Of a stretch of DNA of 64,000 bases, positions 35,994-43,067 are shown piece after piece. The notes below the pieces were generated by a model that had not been told where the DNA came from, did not search any database, and saw only the letters and a program-made list of their open reading frames with translations. The stretch covers positions 310,001 to 374,000 of the forward strand of contig NZ_SPNT01000004.1 in the NCBI RefSeq assembly GCF_004959855.1, read 5' to 3'. The DNA is from Nitratireductor sp. XY-223 (GTDB lineage: Bacteria > Pseudomonadota > Alphaproteobacteria > Rhizobiales > Rhizobiaceae). Numbering within the stretch: position 1 is the stretch's first letter; the number at the start of each line of letters is the position of its first letter. The translations under genes and the position numbers were made by a program.

Positions 35994-36784
35994 CAAAACC
36001 CAGCGACGCGATCTATGTCGGCACGGTCATGCACCGGCGCCTGCGGCCGAAGCCGCACGGCTTTCGCTATTCCGTGTTCTCGTTGCTGGTCGACGTCGAC
36101 CACCTTCCCGGCCTCGGCCGGAAGCTGCGCCTGTTTTCCCACAACCGGTTCAACCTGTACGCGGTGCATGAAAGCGACCTCGGGAACGGCGGCGCCCTGA
36201 AACCCCATCTTGAAGGGATGGCGGCACAGGCGCTCGGCGCAAACCGCACGCGGCGATTTCTGATGCAGTGCTATCCGCGCGTCCTCGGTTACGTGTTCAA
36301 CCCGCTGACTGTTTATTACGGCCTCGACGCGCAGGATCGCACGACCGTCGTGATCTACGAGGTAACCAACACCTTCGGCGAGCGGCACAGCTATGCGATC
36401 CCGGTCGATCCCGCCGACAAAGGATGCATCCGGCAGAGTTGCGAAAAGGTGCTGCACGTATCGCCCTTCAACGCGGTGCGCGGCCGCTACGCCTTCAGGA
36501 CCCGCCTGCCGGGCCAAAGGGCGAATGTCGCGATCCTGCTCAAGGATGAGGACGGCCCGCTGCTCGCGGCGCAGTTCAGCGGCGAGCGCGTTCCGCTTTC
36601 CGATGCTTGGCTGGCACGCCTCGCCGTCACCCACGGTTTCATGACGGCGAAGGTCTGGCTCGGGATCCACTACGAGGCCCTGAAGCTCTGGAGCAAGCGG
36701 CTTCGTTTCTTTAAGAAACCGGCGCCGCCGACCGCTGCCGTTACCGTTCCGGTCGCGCACAAGAACCGGCGGATCGCGGCCTAG
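35990..36784 (+). CDS. DUF1365 family protein
   Basis: 264 residues from ATG 35990; the longer frame to 35561 lies inside the previous gene. Family marks are the N-terminal GTVMHRRLRPKPHGFRYSVFSLLVD, CYPRVLGYVFNPLTVYYG, and VLHVSPFN with FMTAKVWLGIHYEALKLW at the end. Function unknown; it nearly always pairs with the FAD amine-oxidase-like gene. Its TAG stop shares CTAG with the stop of the convergent SDR gene. Confidence 0.88.
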   Translation: MTKPSDAIYVGTVMHRRLRPKPHGFRYSVFSLLVDVDHLPGLGRKLRLFSHNRFNLYAVHESDLGNGGALKPHLEGMAAQALGANRTRRFLMQCYPRVLGYVFNPLTVYYGLDAQDRTTVVIYEVTNTFGERHSYAIPVDPADKGCIRQSCEKVLHVSPFNAVRGRYAFRTRLPGQRANVAILLKDEDGPLLAAQFSGERVPLSDAWLARLAVTHGFMTAKVWLGIHYEALKLWSKRLRFFKKPAPPTAAVTVPVAHKNRRIAA

Positions 36785-37560
36785 TCTTTCTGCTTTCCGG
36801 CTCCGGTCAGGCGTCTGATCAGCCAATAATAAAGCGCCGTCGGCAGGAAATTCGTCAACCGGATGATCGTCGTAAAACCGAACGGAAAGAAGATCGCCGA
36901 CTTGCGCCGGACGATGCCGTCGAGGAGCTTTTGCGCCGCCATGTCGGCGCTGATGAGCCCCGGCATCCTGAACCGGTTGACCCGCGCCATGGGCGTGTCG
37001 ACAAATCCCGGATTGACGATGGTTACCTCGATGCCCCATTCGTGCAACTCGAGCGCCAGCGTTTCGACCAGGTTGATCAGCGCCGCCTTTGTGGGCCCGT
37101 AGGCAACGGATGTCGGCAGGCCGCGGTAGCCGGCAACGGAGGCCACGACGACAATGCGGCCGCCGCCGCGCGCCTTCATGCCGGGCAGCAGCGCGTTGAC
37201 CGCGTTGACGACACCGAAATAGTTGATGTCCATCGCCTGGCGCATCCTCGATGTGTCCATCGCGTCCGCGGCCATCGGCAGCCAGATACCGGCGCAAAGA
37301 ACGGCAAGATCGATGCCGGAAAACTGCGCTTCGATGTCCTTGACGACCGCAGCGGTCGTCGCCTCATCGGAAATGTCGGCAGGAAAATCAAAGAGCCTTT
37401 CGCTGCCGAGCCGCATCTCCTGGAGTTTTTCCGCCGAGCGCGCCGTTATCGCGACCTTGTCAGCCCGGTCCTCGATCAGCCGGGCCAGGCTCGCTCCGAT
37501 GCCCGAACTCGCACCGACGATCCAGACATTGCCCAGTCCGGGCTTGTTGGAATAGGTCAT
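36781..37560 (-). CDS. SDR family NAD(P)-dependent oxidoreductase, third gene of rpoE-chrR operon
   Basis: 259 residues, classical short-chain dehydrogenase. Cofactor motif VGASSGIGASLARLIE, a catalytic Ser in VVASVAGYRGLPTSVAYGPTKAAL with Tyr and Lys in YxxxK (YGPTK), and a hydrophobic C-terminal stretch that may bind the membrane (IFFPFGFTTIIRLTNFLPTALYYWLI). It lies 19 bases after chrR and is presumably transcribed from the rpoE promoter. The substrate may be a lipid aldehyde or ketone; unproven. Confidence 0.86.
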   Translation of the reverse strand: MTYSNKPGLGNVWIVGASSGIGASLARLIEDRADKVAITARSAEKLQEMRLGSERLFDFPADISDEATTAAVVKDIEAQFSGIDLAVLCAGIWLPMAADAMDTSRMRQAMDINYFGVVNAVNALLPGMKARGGGRIVVVASVAGYRGLPTSVAYGPTKAALINLVETLALELHEWGIEVTIVNPGFVDTPMARVNRFRMPGLISADMAAQKLLDGIVRRKSAIFFPFGFTTIIRLTNFLPTALYYWLIRRLTGAGKQKD

Positions 37561-37579
37561 TGCGGGGTGCGGATCCGGT

Positions 37580-38248
37580 TCAGATGCCGACCAGCGGCTG
37601 CATCAGCCGGCTGACGATGCCCTTGAAGCGGGTCGGCTCCTCGGTCGCGACCAGGCAAATGCAGGGATCGTCCGAATCGACGACGGGCTGGTGTTCCACA
37701 TGCTCATCGAGATCGGCGATGTCGCCACGGGCGAAGCGGCCGATCGCGTCGCGGTAGGAGCCGCGCAGGATCAGGGTCATCTCGGTGCCGCCATGGCCGT
37801 GTTCCGGCATTTTCCTGCCCGGACCGATCTTCAGCATGAACAGCGACGAGCGGGTATCGGCGAGTTCGATGCGGTGCCTGTAGACGCCCGGCACCACGAG
37901 GCGCCACTGCAATTCGTCGAGCGACTTGCCGACCAGGCTGCTCAATGGCAGCGGCACATCGGCGGCGGGGTCGTTTGCCGGCGGCGGCGGCGCGGCCGGA
38001 TGCTCGTCGTTCGATCCGGTATCGGCATCGATCATCCGGGACAGGCGGGTAAAGGAGCCGTCGGACAGCGCCGCCTCCGGCATATCGGAAAGGCACGCAC
38101 CGCCAACGGCCTCGGCTACGCGCACCGCCTGCCGGCACTCGTCGCACATCGCAAGATGCGAGGCGACGACCACCGCGAAGGCGGGGTCGAGATCGCCGGC
38201 CGCATAGCGCATCAGCGATGCAGCATCCAGATGGTGATGAATGCTCAT
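37580..38248 (-). CDS. chrR: ChrR-type cupin anti-sigma factor
   Basis: 222 residues. The N-terminal zinc-binding anti-sigma domain has H31-x3-C35-x2-C38 (HLAMCDEC) and an earlier His cluster at 4-6. The C-terminal cupin has H150, H152, E156 (PEHGHGGTE) and H186, plus C196-x-C198. These are each nine residues past the residues I recall as the cupin zinc ligands and redox-sensitive pair of Rhodobacter ChrR (141, 143, 147, 177, 187, 189). It holds sigma-E inactive until singlet oxygen or peroxide signals release. ATGA overlap with rpoE. Confidence 0.93.
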   Translation of the reverse strand: MSIHHHLDAASLMRYAAGDLDPAFAVVVASHLAMCDECRQAVRVAEAVGGACLSDMPEAALSDGSFTRLSRMIDADTGSNDEHPAAPPPPANDPAADVPLPLSSLVGKSLDELQWRLVVPGVYRHRIELADTRSSLFMLKIGPGRKMPEHGHGGTEMTLILRGSYRDAIGRFARGDIADLDEHVEHQPVVDSDDPCICLVATEEPTRFKGIVSRLMQPLVGI

Positions 38249-38844
38249 CTCAAATCCTCGAGGTTTTCCTTCAGTTTCTTGTAGGCCAGCCGGGTGCGGG
38301 ACTTCACCGTGCCGATGGGCAGGTCCAGCTTCCTGGCAATCTCGCTCTGCGGCATATACTGGTTGAACGCCAATTCGATCACATCCCGCTGTTCCTTCGG
38401 CAAACGCTGCAGCGCCTCGCGGACCAGTTCGCCGCGCTGGCCGGTTATCATTTCCGCTTCTGCGCTCGGCGCGTCACTGGCGATCGAAACGGTCTCGACA
38501 TCCACATAGGGCTGGACGGGCTGCCGCCGCAGCCGGTCGATACGCGCGTTGCGCGCTATGGTGAATATCCAGGTCGAAACTGTGCCGCGCTCAGGCGCAT
38601 AGAGCGCGGCCTTGCGCCAAACCGTCAACATGACTTCCTGCATCAGGTCCTCCGCAAGGTCTTGGCTCGCCCCTGAGCCGAGCATCATTCCCTTGATCCT
38701 TGGGCCGAACCGGACGAACAGGGTTTCGAAAGCCGATTTGTCGCGTTGGACGGCGACGGCCGATATCAGCGCCTCGAATTGCGCCTGATCCGTTTTTTGT
38801 CCCGGATCCTCGGTCGGTTCTTCCATCCGCAAGACTTTCAGCAT
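38245..38844 (-). CDS. rpoE: Sigma-E (ECF RpoE) sigma factor, ChrR-controlled
   Basis: 199 residues from ATG 38844. Sigma region 2 is at about 30-105 (FETLFVRFGPRIKGMML, DLMQEVMLTVWRKA, TWIFTIARNARIDRLRR) and region 4 at about 140-195 (LPKEQRDVIELAFNQ, SEIARKLDLPIGTVKSRTRLAYKKL). The frame also has ATG 38874, but that codon is part of the promoter's -10 (TAATGG), so it cannot be translated from this transcript; ATG 38826 is a further alternative. It directs RNA polymerase to the TGATCC-N18-TA promoters nearby, including its own. Confidence 0.93.
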   Translation of the reverse strand: MLKVLRMEEPTEDPGQKTDQAQFEALISAVAVQRDKSAFETLFVRFGPRIKGMMLGSGASQDLAEDLMQEVMLTVWRKAALYAPERGTVSTWIFTIARNARIDRLRRQPVQPYVDVETVSIASDAPSAEAEMITGQRGELVREALQRLPKEQRDVIELAFNQYMPQSEIARKLDLPIGTVKSRTRLAYKKLKENLEDLR

Positions 38845-38870
38845 CGTCCGGCCTTTTGTTTTAACCGGAA

Positions 38871-38900
38871 CCATTACGTCGGCCGCACGTCATCGGATCA
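38871..38900 (-). promoter_or_regulatory. Autoregulated sigma-E promoter of rpoE-chrR-SDR
   Basis: On the minus strand TGATCC (38900-38895), 18 bases, then TAATGG (38876-38871). The same layout occurs at 34535, 34602 and 38959. Autoregulation of rpoE from such a promoter is established in Rhodobacter. Confidence 0.8.
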
Positions 38901-38958
38901 CGGCCGTTGAAAATTTATCAGCATTTTCTGCGTGAAGGGCAATTTTCTCCATCACCGG

Positions 38959-38988
38959 TGATCCGTTGAGGGCGTGACGGCGTAACCC
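38959..38988 (+). promoter_or_regulatory. Sigma-E promoter of the fasciclin gene
   Basis: TGATCC at 38959-38964, 18 bases, then TAACCC at 38983-38988. The start codon at 39053 follows after about 60 bases of leader. Divergent from the rpoE promoter. Confidence 0.72.
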
Positions 38989-39052
38989 TTGCCAGCTAGC
39001 AACCCGGACCATCCGGCGGTCGACTGTCTGTCCACCTTCACAGGAGTTGAAC

Positions 39053-39541
39053 ATGCAGAAAATGATTATCGCGGCATCCGTCGCAATGGGAATCGCAGCA
39101 GCCGCACCCGCGCATGCCGCGAACATCGTTGAAACCGCGCAGGGCGCCGGCACCTTCAACACGCTTCTTGCCGCGGCACAGGCCGCGGGGCTTGCAGACG
39201 CATTGGCAACCGGCGAGAACCTGACCGTCTTCGCACCCACGGACGAGGCCTTCGCGGCGCTTCCGGCCGGCACCGTCGAGAACCTGTTGAAGCCGGAGAA
39301 CAAGGACCAGCTGATTGCCATCCTCAGCTACCATGTGCTGCCGCGCAAGCTGATGTCCACCGACCTTCCGGGCCGGCGCATTCACGTCAAGACGCTGAAA
39401 ACTGCCGGTGACAAGACGCTTTCGGTCGAAAAATCCTCCGCCGGCGTGACGGTGGACAACGCCAATGTCGTTTCCGCCGACATTATCGCCGATAACGGCG
39501 TCATCCACGTTATCGACACTGTCGTACTCCCCTCCAACTGA
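39053..39541 (+). CDS. Secreted fasciclin (FAS1) domain protein
   Basis: 162 residues. An N-terminal signal peptide, MQKMIIAASVAMGIAAAAPAHA, ends at Ala-x-Ala. A single FAS1 domain follows: H1 motif TVFAPTDEAFAALP, the YH motif in LSYHVLP, and H2 motif NGVIHVIDTVVLP. GGAG at 39043-39046 precedes ATG 39053. FAS1 proteins are adhesion-like; similar small secreted ones belong to sigma-E regulons in Rhodobacter as I recall. The promoter here agrees, so it is likely made in the photooxidative stress response. A strong terminator follows. Confidence 0.92.
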   Translation: MQKMIIAASVAMGIAAAAPAHAANIVETAQGAGTFNTLLAAAQAAGLADALATGENLTVFAPTDEAFAALPAGTVENLLKPENKDQLIAILSYHVLPRKLMSTDLPGRRIHVKTLKTAGDKTLSVEKSSAGVTVDNANVVSADIIADNGVIHVIDTVVLPSN

Positions 39542-39580
39542 CCGTCGATAACCGCGCGTCCCCATCTCCGGACGCGCTCT

Positions 39581-39612
39581 GGGCGCGCAATCCAGACTGC
39601 GCGCCCTTTTTT
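39581..39612 (+). terminator. Rho-independent terminator after the fasciclin gene
   Basis: GGGCGCGCA (39581-39589) pairs with TGCGCGCCC (39598-39606), with an 8-base loop and TTTTTT following at 39607-39612. Confidence 0.9.
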
Positions 39613-39698
39613 GCTTCCTGACGGAACACAAACACCCCGATCCGGCGTAAGGGATTGCAACCATCAGGCGCTGCCCGAATTGCAATCAACTTACGAAA

Positions 39699-39727
39699 GA
39701 ATATTGCGTATTCAAATAGTTCGCGAA
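39699..39727. promoter_or_regulatory. Inverted repeats upstream of the cyclase gene
   Basis: In the AT-rich gap before the cyclase gene, GAATA-N5-TATTC (39699-39713) is followed by the perfect palindrome TTCGCGAA (39720-39727), 75 bases before the start codon. Regulator unknown; it could be a chance feature. Confidence 0.3.
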
Positions 39728-39801
39728 TGTAGTTTATTTCACTGTACGGTCCTTATTTACTGCTAGAGTGACGGCAACTGTTCAAGAGCAGGTGAAAGTA
39801 C

Positions 39802-41592
39802 TTGGGCGCACAACTGTCACTGCCGCGTATGAATATAGACTGGCGATTGAGTGCATTGGCATTTGCCGATGTCGCCGGTTATTCACGCCTGATGGCCAAT
39901 GACAGCGCCGGCACTGTTGCCCTGTGGAACAGGATAAGAAAAGAAATCCTCTATCCGCACATGGAACGCCATGACGGACGCATGGTCGAAAGTCCCGGCG
40001 ATGCGGTCCTGGTCGAATTCCCGGGCGCGGTCAGCGCGGTGAGCTGGGCGGTGGACGTTCAGCAATCGATACTGGAAAACCAGGGAAAATCCCTCGACAG
40101 CGATGCGATGCAGCTGCGGATCGGCATCAATGTGGACGATGTCATCGACGAGAACGGCTCGCTCTATTCCGACGGCGTGAACATTGCCTCGCGCATCCAT
40201 CAACTCGCGGAACCCGGCGAAATCGTCCTGACAGGAACGGTGCGCGAGCTGATCGGCAACCGGCTTCCGAATTCCTATCGCTATGTCGGCGCGCCGCCGC
40301 TCAAGAACATCGATCGCCCGATCCACATCTACGCCGTGGAGCCGCAGGCTGGTGCCGTCGAGAAAAGCCAGATCGTAAGCCCCTATCTGAACTGGTCGTC
40401 CCGGCCGACGCTCGCCGTCCTGCCGTTCCGCAACATGGACGCATCGGAGGAAAACCGCTATTTCGGCGAGGGCATAACCGAAGACATCATCGCCGGCGTA
40501 TCGCGGAGCCGCACGTTCTTCGTCATCGCCCGCAGCTCGACACTGCAGTTCGGCGAGGCGACCAAGAACCCGCAGGAGATCGCGAGCGCGCTCGGCGTCA
40601 AATACCTGCTGACGGGCAGCGTGCGGCGCCAGGACAAGCGCCTGCGCATCAATGCGGAGCTCGTCGAGACCGGGCAATCACGCACCATCTGGGCCGAACG
40701 CTATGACGGCGAAGCCGAAGACCTGTTCGAATTTCAGGACCGGATCGTCTCGAACATCGTGGCTGCCCTTGAGCCGCAGGTGCGTGCGGTCGAGACCGCG
40801 CGGATCGGCAACCGCCCGACAGACAGCCTGGACGCCTATGACTGCGTCCTGCGGGCGCTGTCGGACCTTTACCAGTTCACCTCCGAAAGTTACGGCGAAT
40901 CCCGCACGCTCCTGCAGCGGGCGGTAAAGCTTGACCCCAGCTATGCGCGCGCCCACGCCTATCTCGCGTGGTTTCTGAATTTCTGGATCGGTGAAGGCCA
41001 TTCCCGCAACATCGAGGACGACCGGAAGGAAGCCGTCGCGGCCGCGCGGCGCGCCGTGGCTCTGGATCCCGACGATGCGGTTTGCCTCTCGGTCGGCGGC
41101 CACGTCATGGCTTTTATCGAGGGCAAGCCCGAAAGCGCCCTCGAACTCTTCCAGCAAGCACTGGAACACGACGAGAATTCGCCGCTTGCATGGGGCCTGA
41201 GCGCCACCTGCCACGCCTATCTGGGCAACGGCGACGAGGCGCGCGAACGGTTGCGCAACGTCTGGCGGCTGGCGCCGTACGACCCGCACAATTTCTTCTT
41301 CTGGACGGCCGCCGGTATCGGCGAGTTCGTCGCCGGTCGCTACGAGGACGCCATCGCGTGGCTGCGGAAATCCTACCGGGTCAAGCCGCAACTGGTCGCG
41401 ACCCTGCGCCTGCTGGCCGCCACGCTCGGCCTGAAGGGCGACATCGAAGAAGCGCAAAGCATTGCTGCCGAATTACTTGCTGCGGAGCCCGGTTTCAAAA
41501 TATCGGACTTTATGGCATGGTATCCGCTGCAGAAACAGGAGGATCGGGACAAGTTGACGGAAGGTCTTCGCAGGGCAAAACTGCCGGAATAG
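39802..41592 (+). CDS. Class III nucleotide cyclase with TolB-like and TPR regions
   Basis: 596 residues from TTG 39802, which has AGGTGA upstream; ATG 39829 is the alternative. Residues 15-180 form the cyclase domain: metal Asp23 (FADVAGYSRLM) and Asp67 (GDAVLVEF), Asn127 and Arg131 in SDGVNIASR. The position that in adenylyl cyclases is usually Lys, four residues before Asp67, is Glu63; Glu at this site is typical of guanylyl cyclases, so substrate is uncertain. A FlgO/TolB-like segment (TLAVLPFRNMDASEENRYFGEGITEDI) follows and TPR helices fill the C-terminal third. No membrane helix. Signal is unknown. Confidence 0.85.
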   Translation: MGAQLSLPRMNIDWRLSALAFADVAGYSRLMANDSAGTVALWNRIRKEILYPHMERHDGRMVESPGDAVLVEFPGAVSAVSWAVDVQQSILENQGKSLDSDAMQLRIGINVDDVIDENGSLYSDGVNIASRIHQLAEPGEIVLTGTVRELIGNRLPNSYRYVGAPPLKNIDRPIHIYAVEPQAGAVEKSQIVSPYLNWSSRPTLAVLPFRNMDASEENRYFGEGITEDIIAGVSRSRTFFVIARSSTLQFGEATKNPQEIASALGVKYLLTGSVRRQDKRLRINAELVETGQSRTIWAERYDGEAEDLFEFQDRIVSNIVAALEPQVRAVETARIGNRPTDSLDAYDCVLRALSDLYQFTSESYGESRTLLQRAVKLDPSYARAHAYLAWFLNFWIGEGHSRNIEDDRKEAVAAARRAVALDPDDAVCLSVGGHVMAFIEGKPESALELFQQALEHDENSPLAWGLSATCHAYLGNGDEARERLRNVWRLAPYDPHNFFFWTAAGIGEFVAGRYEDAIAWLRKSYRVKPQLVATLRLLAATLGLKGDIEEAQSIAAELLAAEPGFKISDFMAWYPLQKQEDRDKLTEGLRRAKLPE

Positions 41593-41699
41593 TTCCGCGT
41601 TGCAATCCGATCATAATAAAAAGCCAATATTCAAAGCTCCAAACGGCGAAATCATAAATGCAATAAAGCGCCCCTTCAATTTTCCAGGAGGATTGCACC

Positions 41700-43040
41700 A
41701 TGAATGCCCCGCCCGAAGACAGTGGATCGGACCGTAACAGTTCACGGGGATTGGGGCTCGGGCTGGGCCTTGGTCTCGGCCTCGGCAATTCGCGCCGCAC
41801 CGAAGCCGATTCGTCGGGCGGCCTCGGGCTTGGGACCGGCCTGGGGCTCGGCAGCGGCCTCGGCCTGGGGCTCGGTTCCGGATTGGGGCTCGGACTGGGA
41901 CTGGGCCTCGGCAGCACCTTCGATCCCGGAAAGGATGCCGGCGCCGGCGGCGGTATCGGCACCATCCGCAGCTATTACGCGACTCCTTACGAATTGCGGC
42001 AGATTCCCTGGACGCTGGACTTCACGCCCGACAATAGCGGCGCCACGCCGTTTCCGCTCGCTTACCTGATCAACCCCTACCAGCTCGCCGGCGACCCGCT
42101 TTTATGGACAACGGAGGACTGGGATCCGGCGCTGCGATTCTGGTCGCTGCCCTACGATCCGCACCTGACGGAATGGCTGCGCGCCGCCGACCGGACGGAG
42201 CCGGCCACCCTCGCGGCGCTCGAATTCGGCGGCCAGCCGGACAAGTGGCATCCGGACCTGATCGACCCGGAAGCGTTCCGGTGGCTGGAAAAAACCGATC
42301 TGGACTGGATGGAAGGCAGGCCCGCAGTCGGAGCGGAGCCCGTCGGGTTCGCCTTTATCAAGGCCGAGCTCGAACAGTTGAAGATCTACATGGAGGACGA
42401 CCGCGCCCGCTACCTGTTCGAGAGCGACGTGCAGGCGGACGGCTTGCCGGATTACCTGATCCATTTCCTCGGTGCCGATTCCATCAGCCATCCCTGGACC
42501 CTGGAACTGATCAATTGCGGCCTGTCGATCGGAAACGTCGCCTACATGGTCTACAAGGAGCACTACAAACGCGTGCGCCCCTCGGTGCTGCGGCCGGGGC
42601 TGACGGTTCCGTTCGGTCCGCCGGCGCACCCGGCCTACCCCAGCGGCCATTCGTTCCTGGCGCATTTCATCGCTCTGCTGCTGCTGGAAATTCCCGGCAT
42701 CTACCAGCGCTTCGGCGTGCTGCCGGACGGCCAGCCGGCCGACAACGGGGGTATCCTGCGAAAGCCCGAATGGCGTGACCTGAACGGGACCAATCCGATC
42801 CCCTCGCCGCTGCTGAACATCGCGCATCGCATCGCCGTCAACCGCGAACGCATCGGTGTGCATTATCCGTCGGATTCGACCGGCAGCCGGCACCTCGCCG
42901 CCGGCATCTGGGACGCGCTGATCAACCGCGGCCTGCAGAATGTTCCGGGCCGCGGCGGTGCGCAGCCGCAGCCGATCGATGCGCCGACACTGATGCGCGT
43001 CATCGATCACGCGAAGACGGAGTGGCCGACGCCCTGGTGA
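41700..43040 (+). CDS. PAP2 / vanadium-dependent haloperoxidase family protein with Gly-Leu repeat N-terminus
   Basis: 446 residues. Residues 17-71 are almost only Gly-Leu repeats, broken by a polar linker. The PAP2/haloperoxidase domain fills about 110-440 with the three vanadate/phosphate motifs in order: K-x6-RP (KEHYKRVRP), PSGH (YPSGHSFLAH) and R-x4-HYPSD (RERIGVHYPSD). It could be a bromo/iodoperoxidase or a phosphatase. It lacks a normal signal peptide. AGGAGG precedes the ATG. Convergent with the large HEFGH protein, 27 bases away. Confidence 0.85.
   Translation: MNAPPEDSGSDRNSSRGLGLGLGLGLGLGNSRRTEADSSGGLGLGTGLGLGSGLGLGLGSGLGLGLGLGLGSTFDPGKDAGAGGGIGTIRSYYATPYELRQIPWTLDFTPDNSGATPFPLAYLINPYQLAGDPLLWTTEDWDPALRFWSLPYDPHLTEWLRAADRTEPATLAALEFGGQPDKWHPDLIDPEAFRWLEKTDLDWMEGRPAVGAEPVGFAFIKAELEQLKIYMEDDRARYLFESDVQADGLPDYLIHFLGADSISHPWTLELINCGLSIGNVAYMVYKEHYKRVRPSVLRPGLTVPFGPPAHPAYPSGHSFLAHFIALLLLEIPGIYQRFGVLPDGQPADNGGILRKPEWRDLNGTNPIPSPLLNIAHRIAVNRERIGVHYPSDSTGSRHLAAGIWDALINRGLQNVPGRGGAQPQPIDAPTLMRVIDHAKTEWPTPW
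41748..41912 (+). repeat. Gly-Leu dipeptide repeat coding tract
   Basis: Codes for two blocks of alternating Gly and Leu (residues 17-29 and 40-71 of the haloperoxidase-like protein) joined by an Asn/Ser/Arg/Glu linker. Codons for both residues vary (GGA, GGG, GGC, GGT; TTG, CTC, CTG, CTT), so the pattern is kept at protein level rather than being a simple DNA microsatellite. Confidence 0.9.
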
Positions 43041-43067
43041 TGCCAGGCTTGCGGACAGATCAGTCGC

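Noticed and set aside
41748-41912. GL tract as a simple DNA repeat or frameshift artefact
   Set aside because: The codons vary and the frame is continuous into a domain with all catalytic motifs, so it is real protein sequence rather than a sequencing or slippage artefact.
39802-43040. CBASS-like or other anti-phage system (cyclase next to effector-like proteins)
   Set aside because: The cyclase is a class III TPR type, not a CD-NTase; it has its own start region, and no nuclease, TIR or membrane effector typical of such systems is adjacent.
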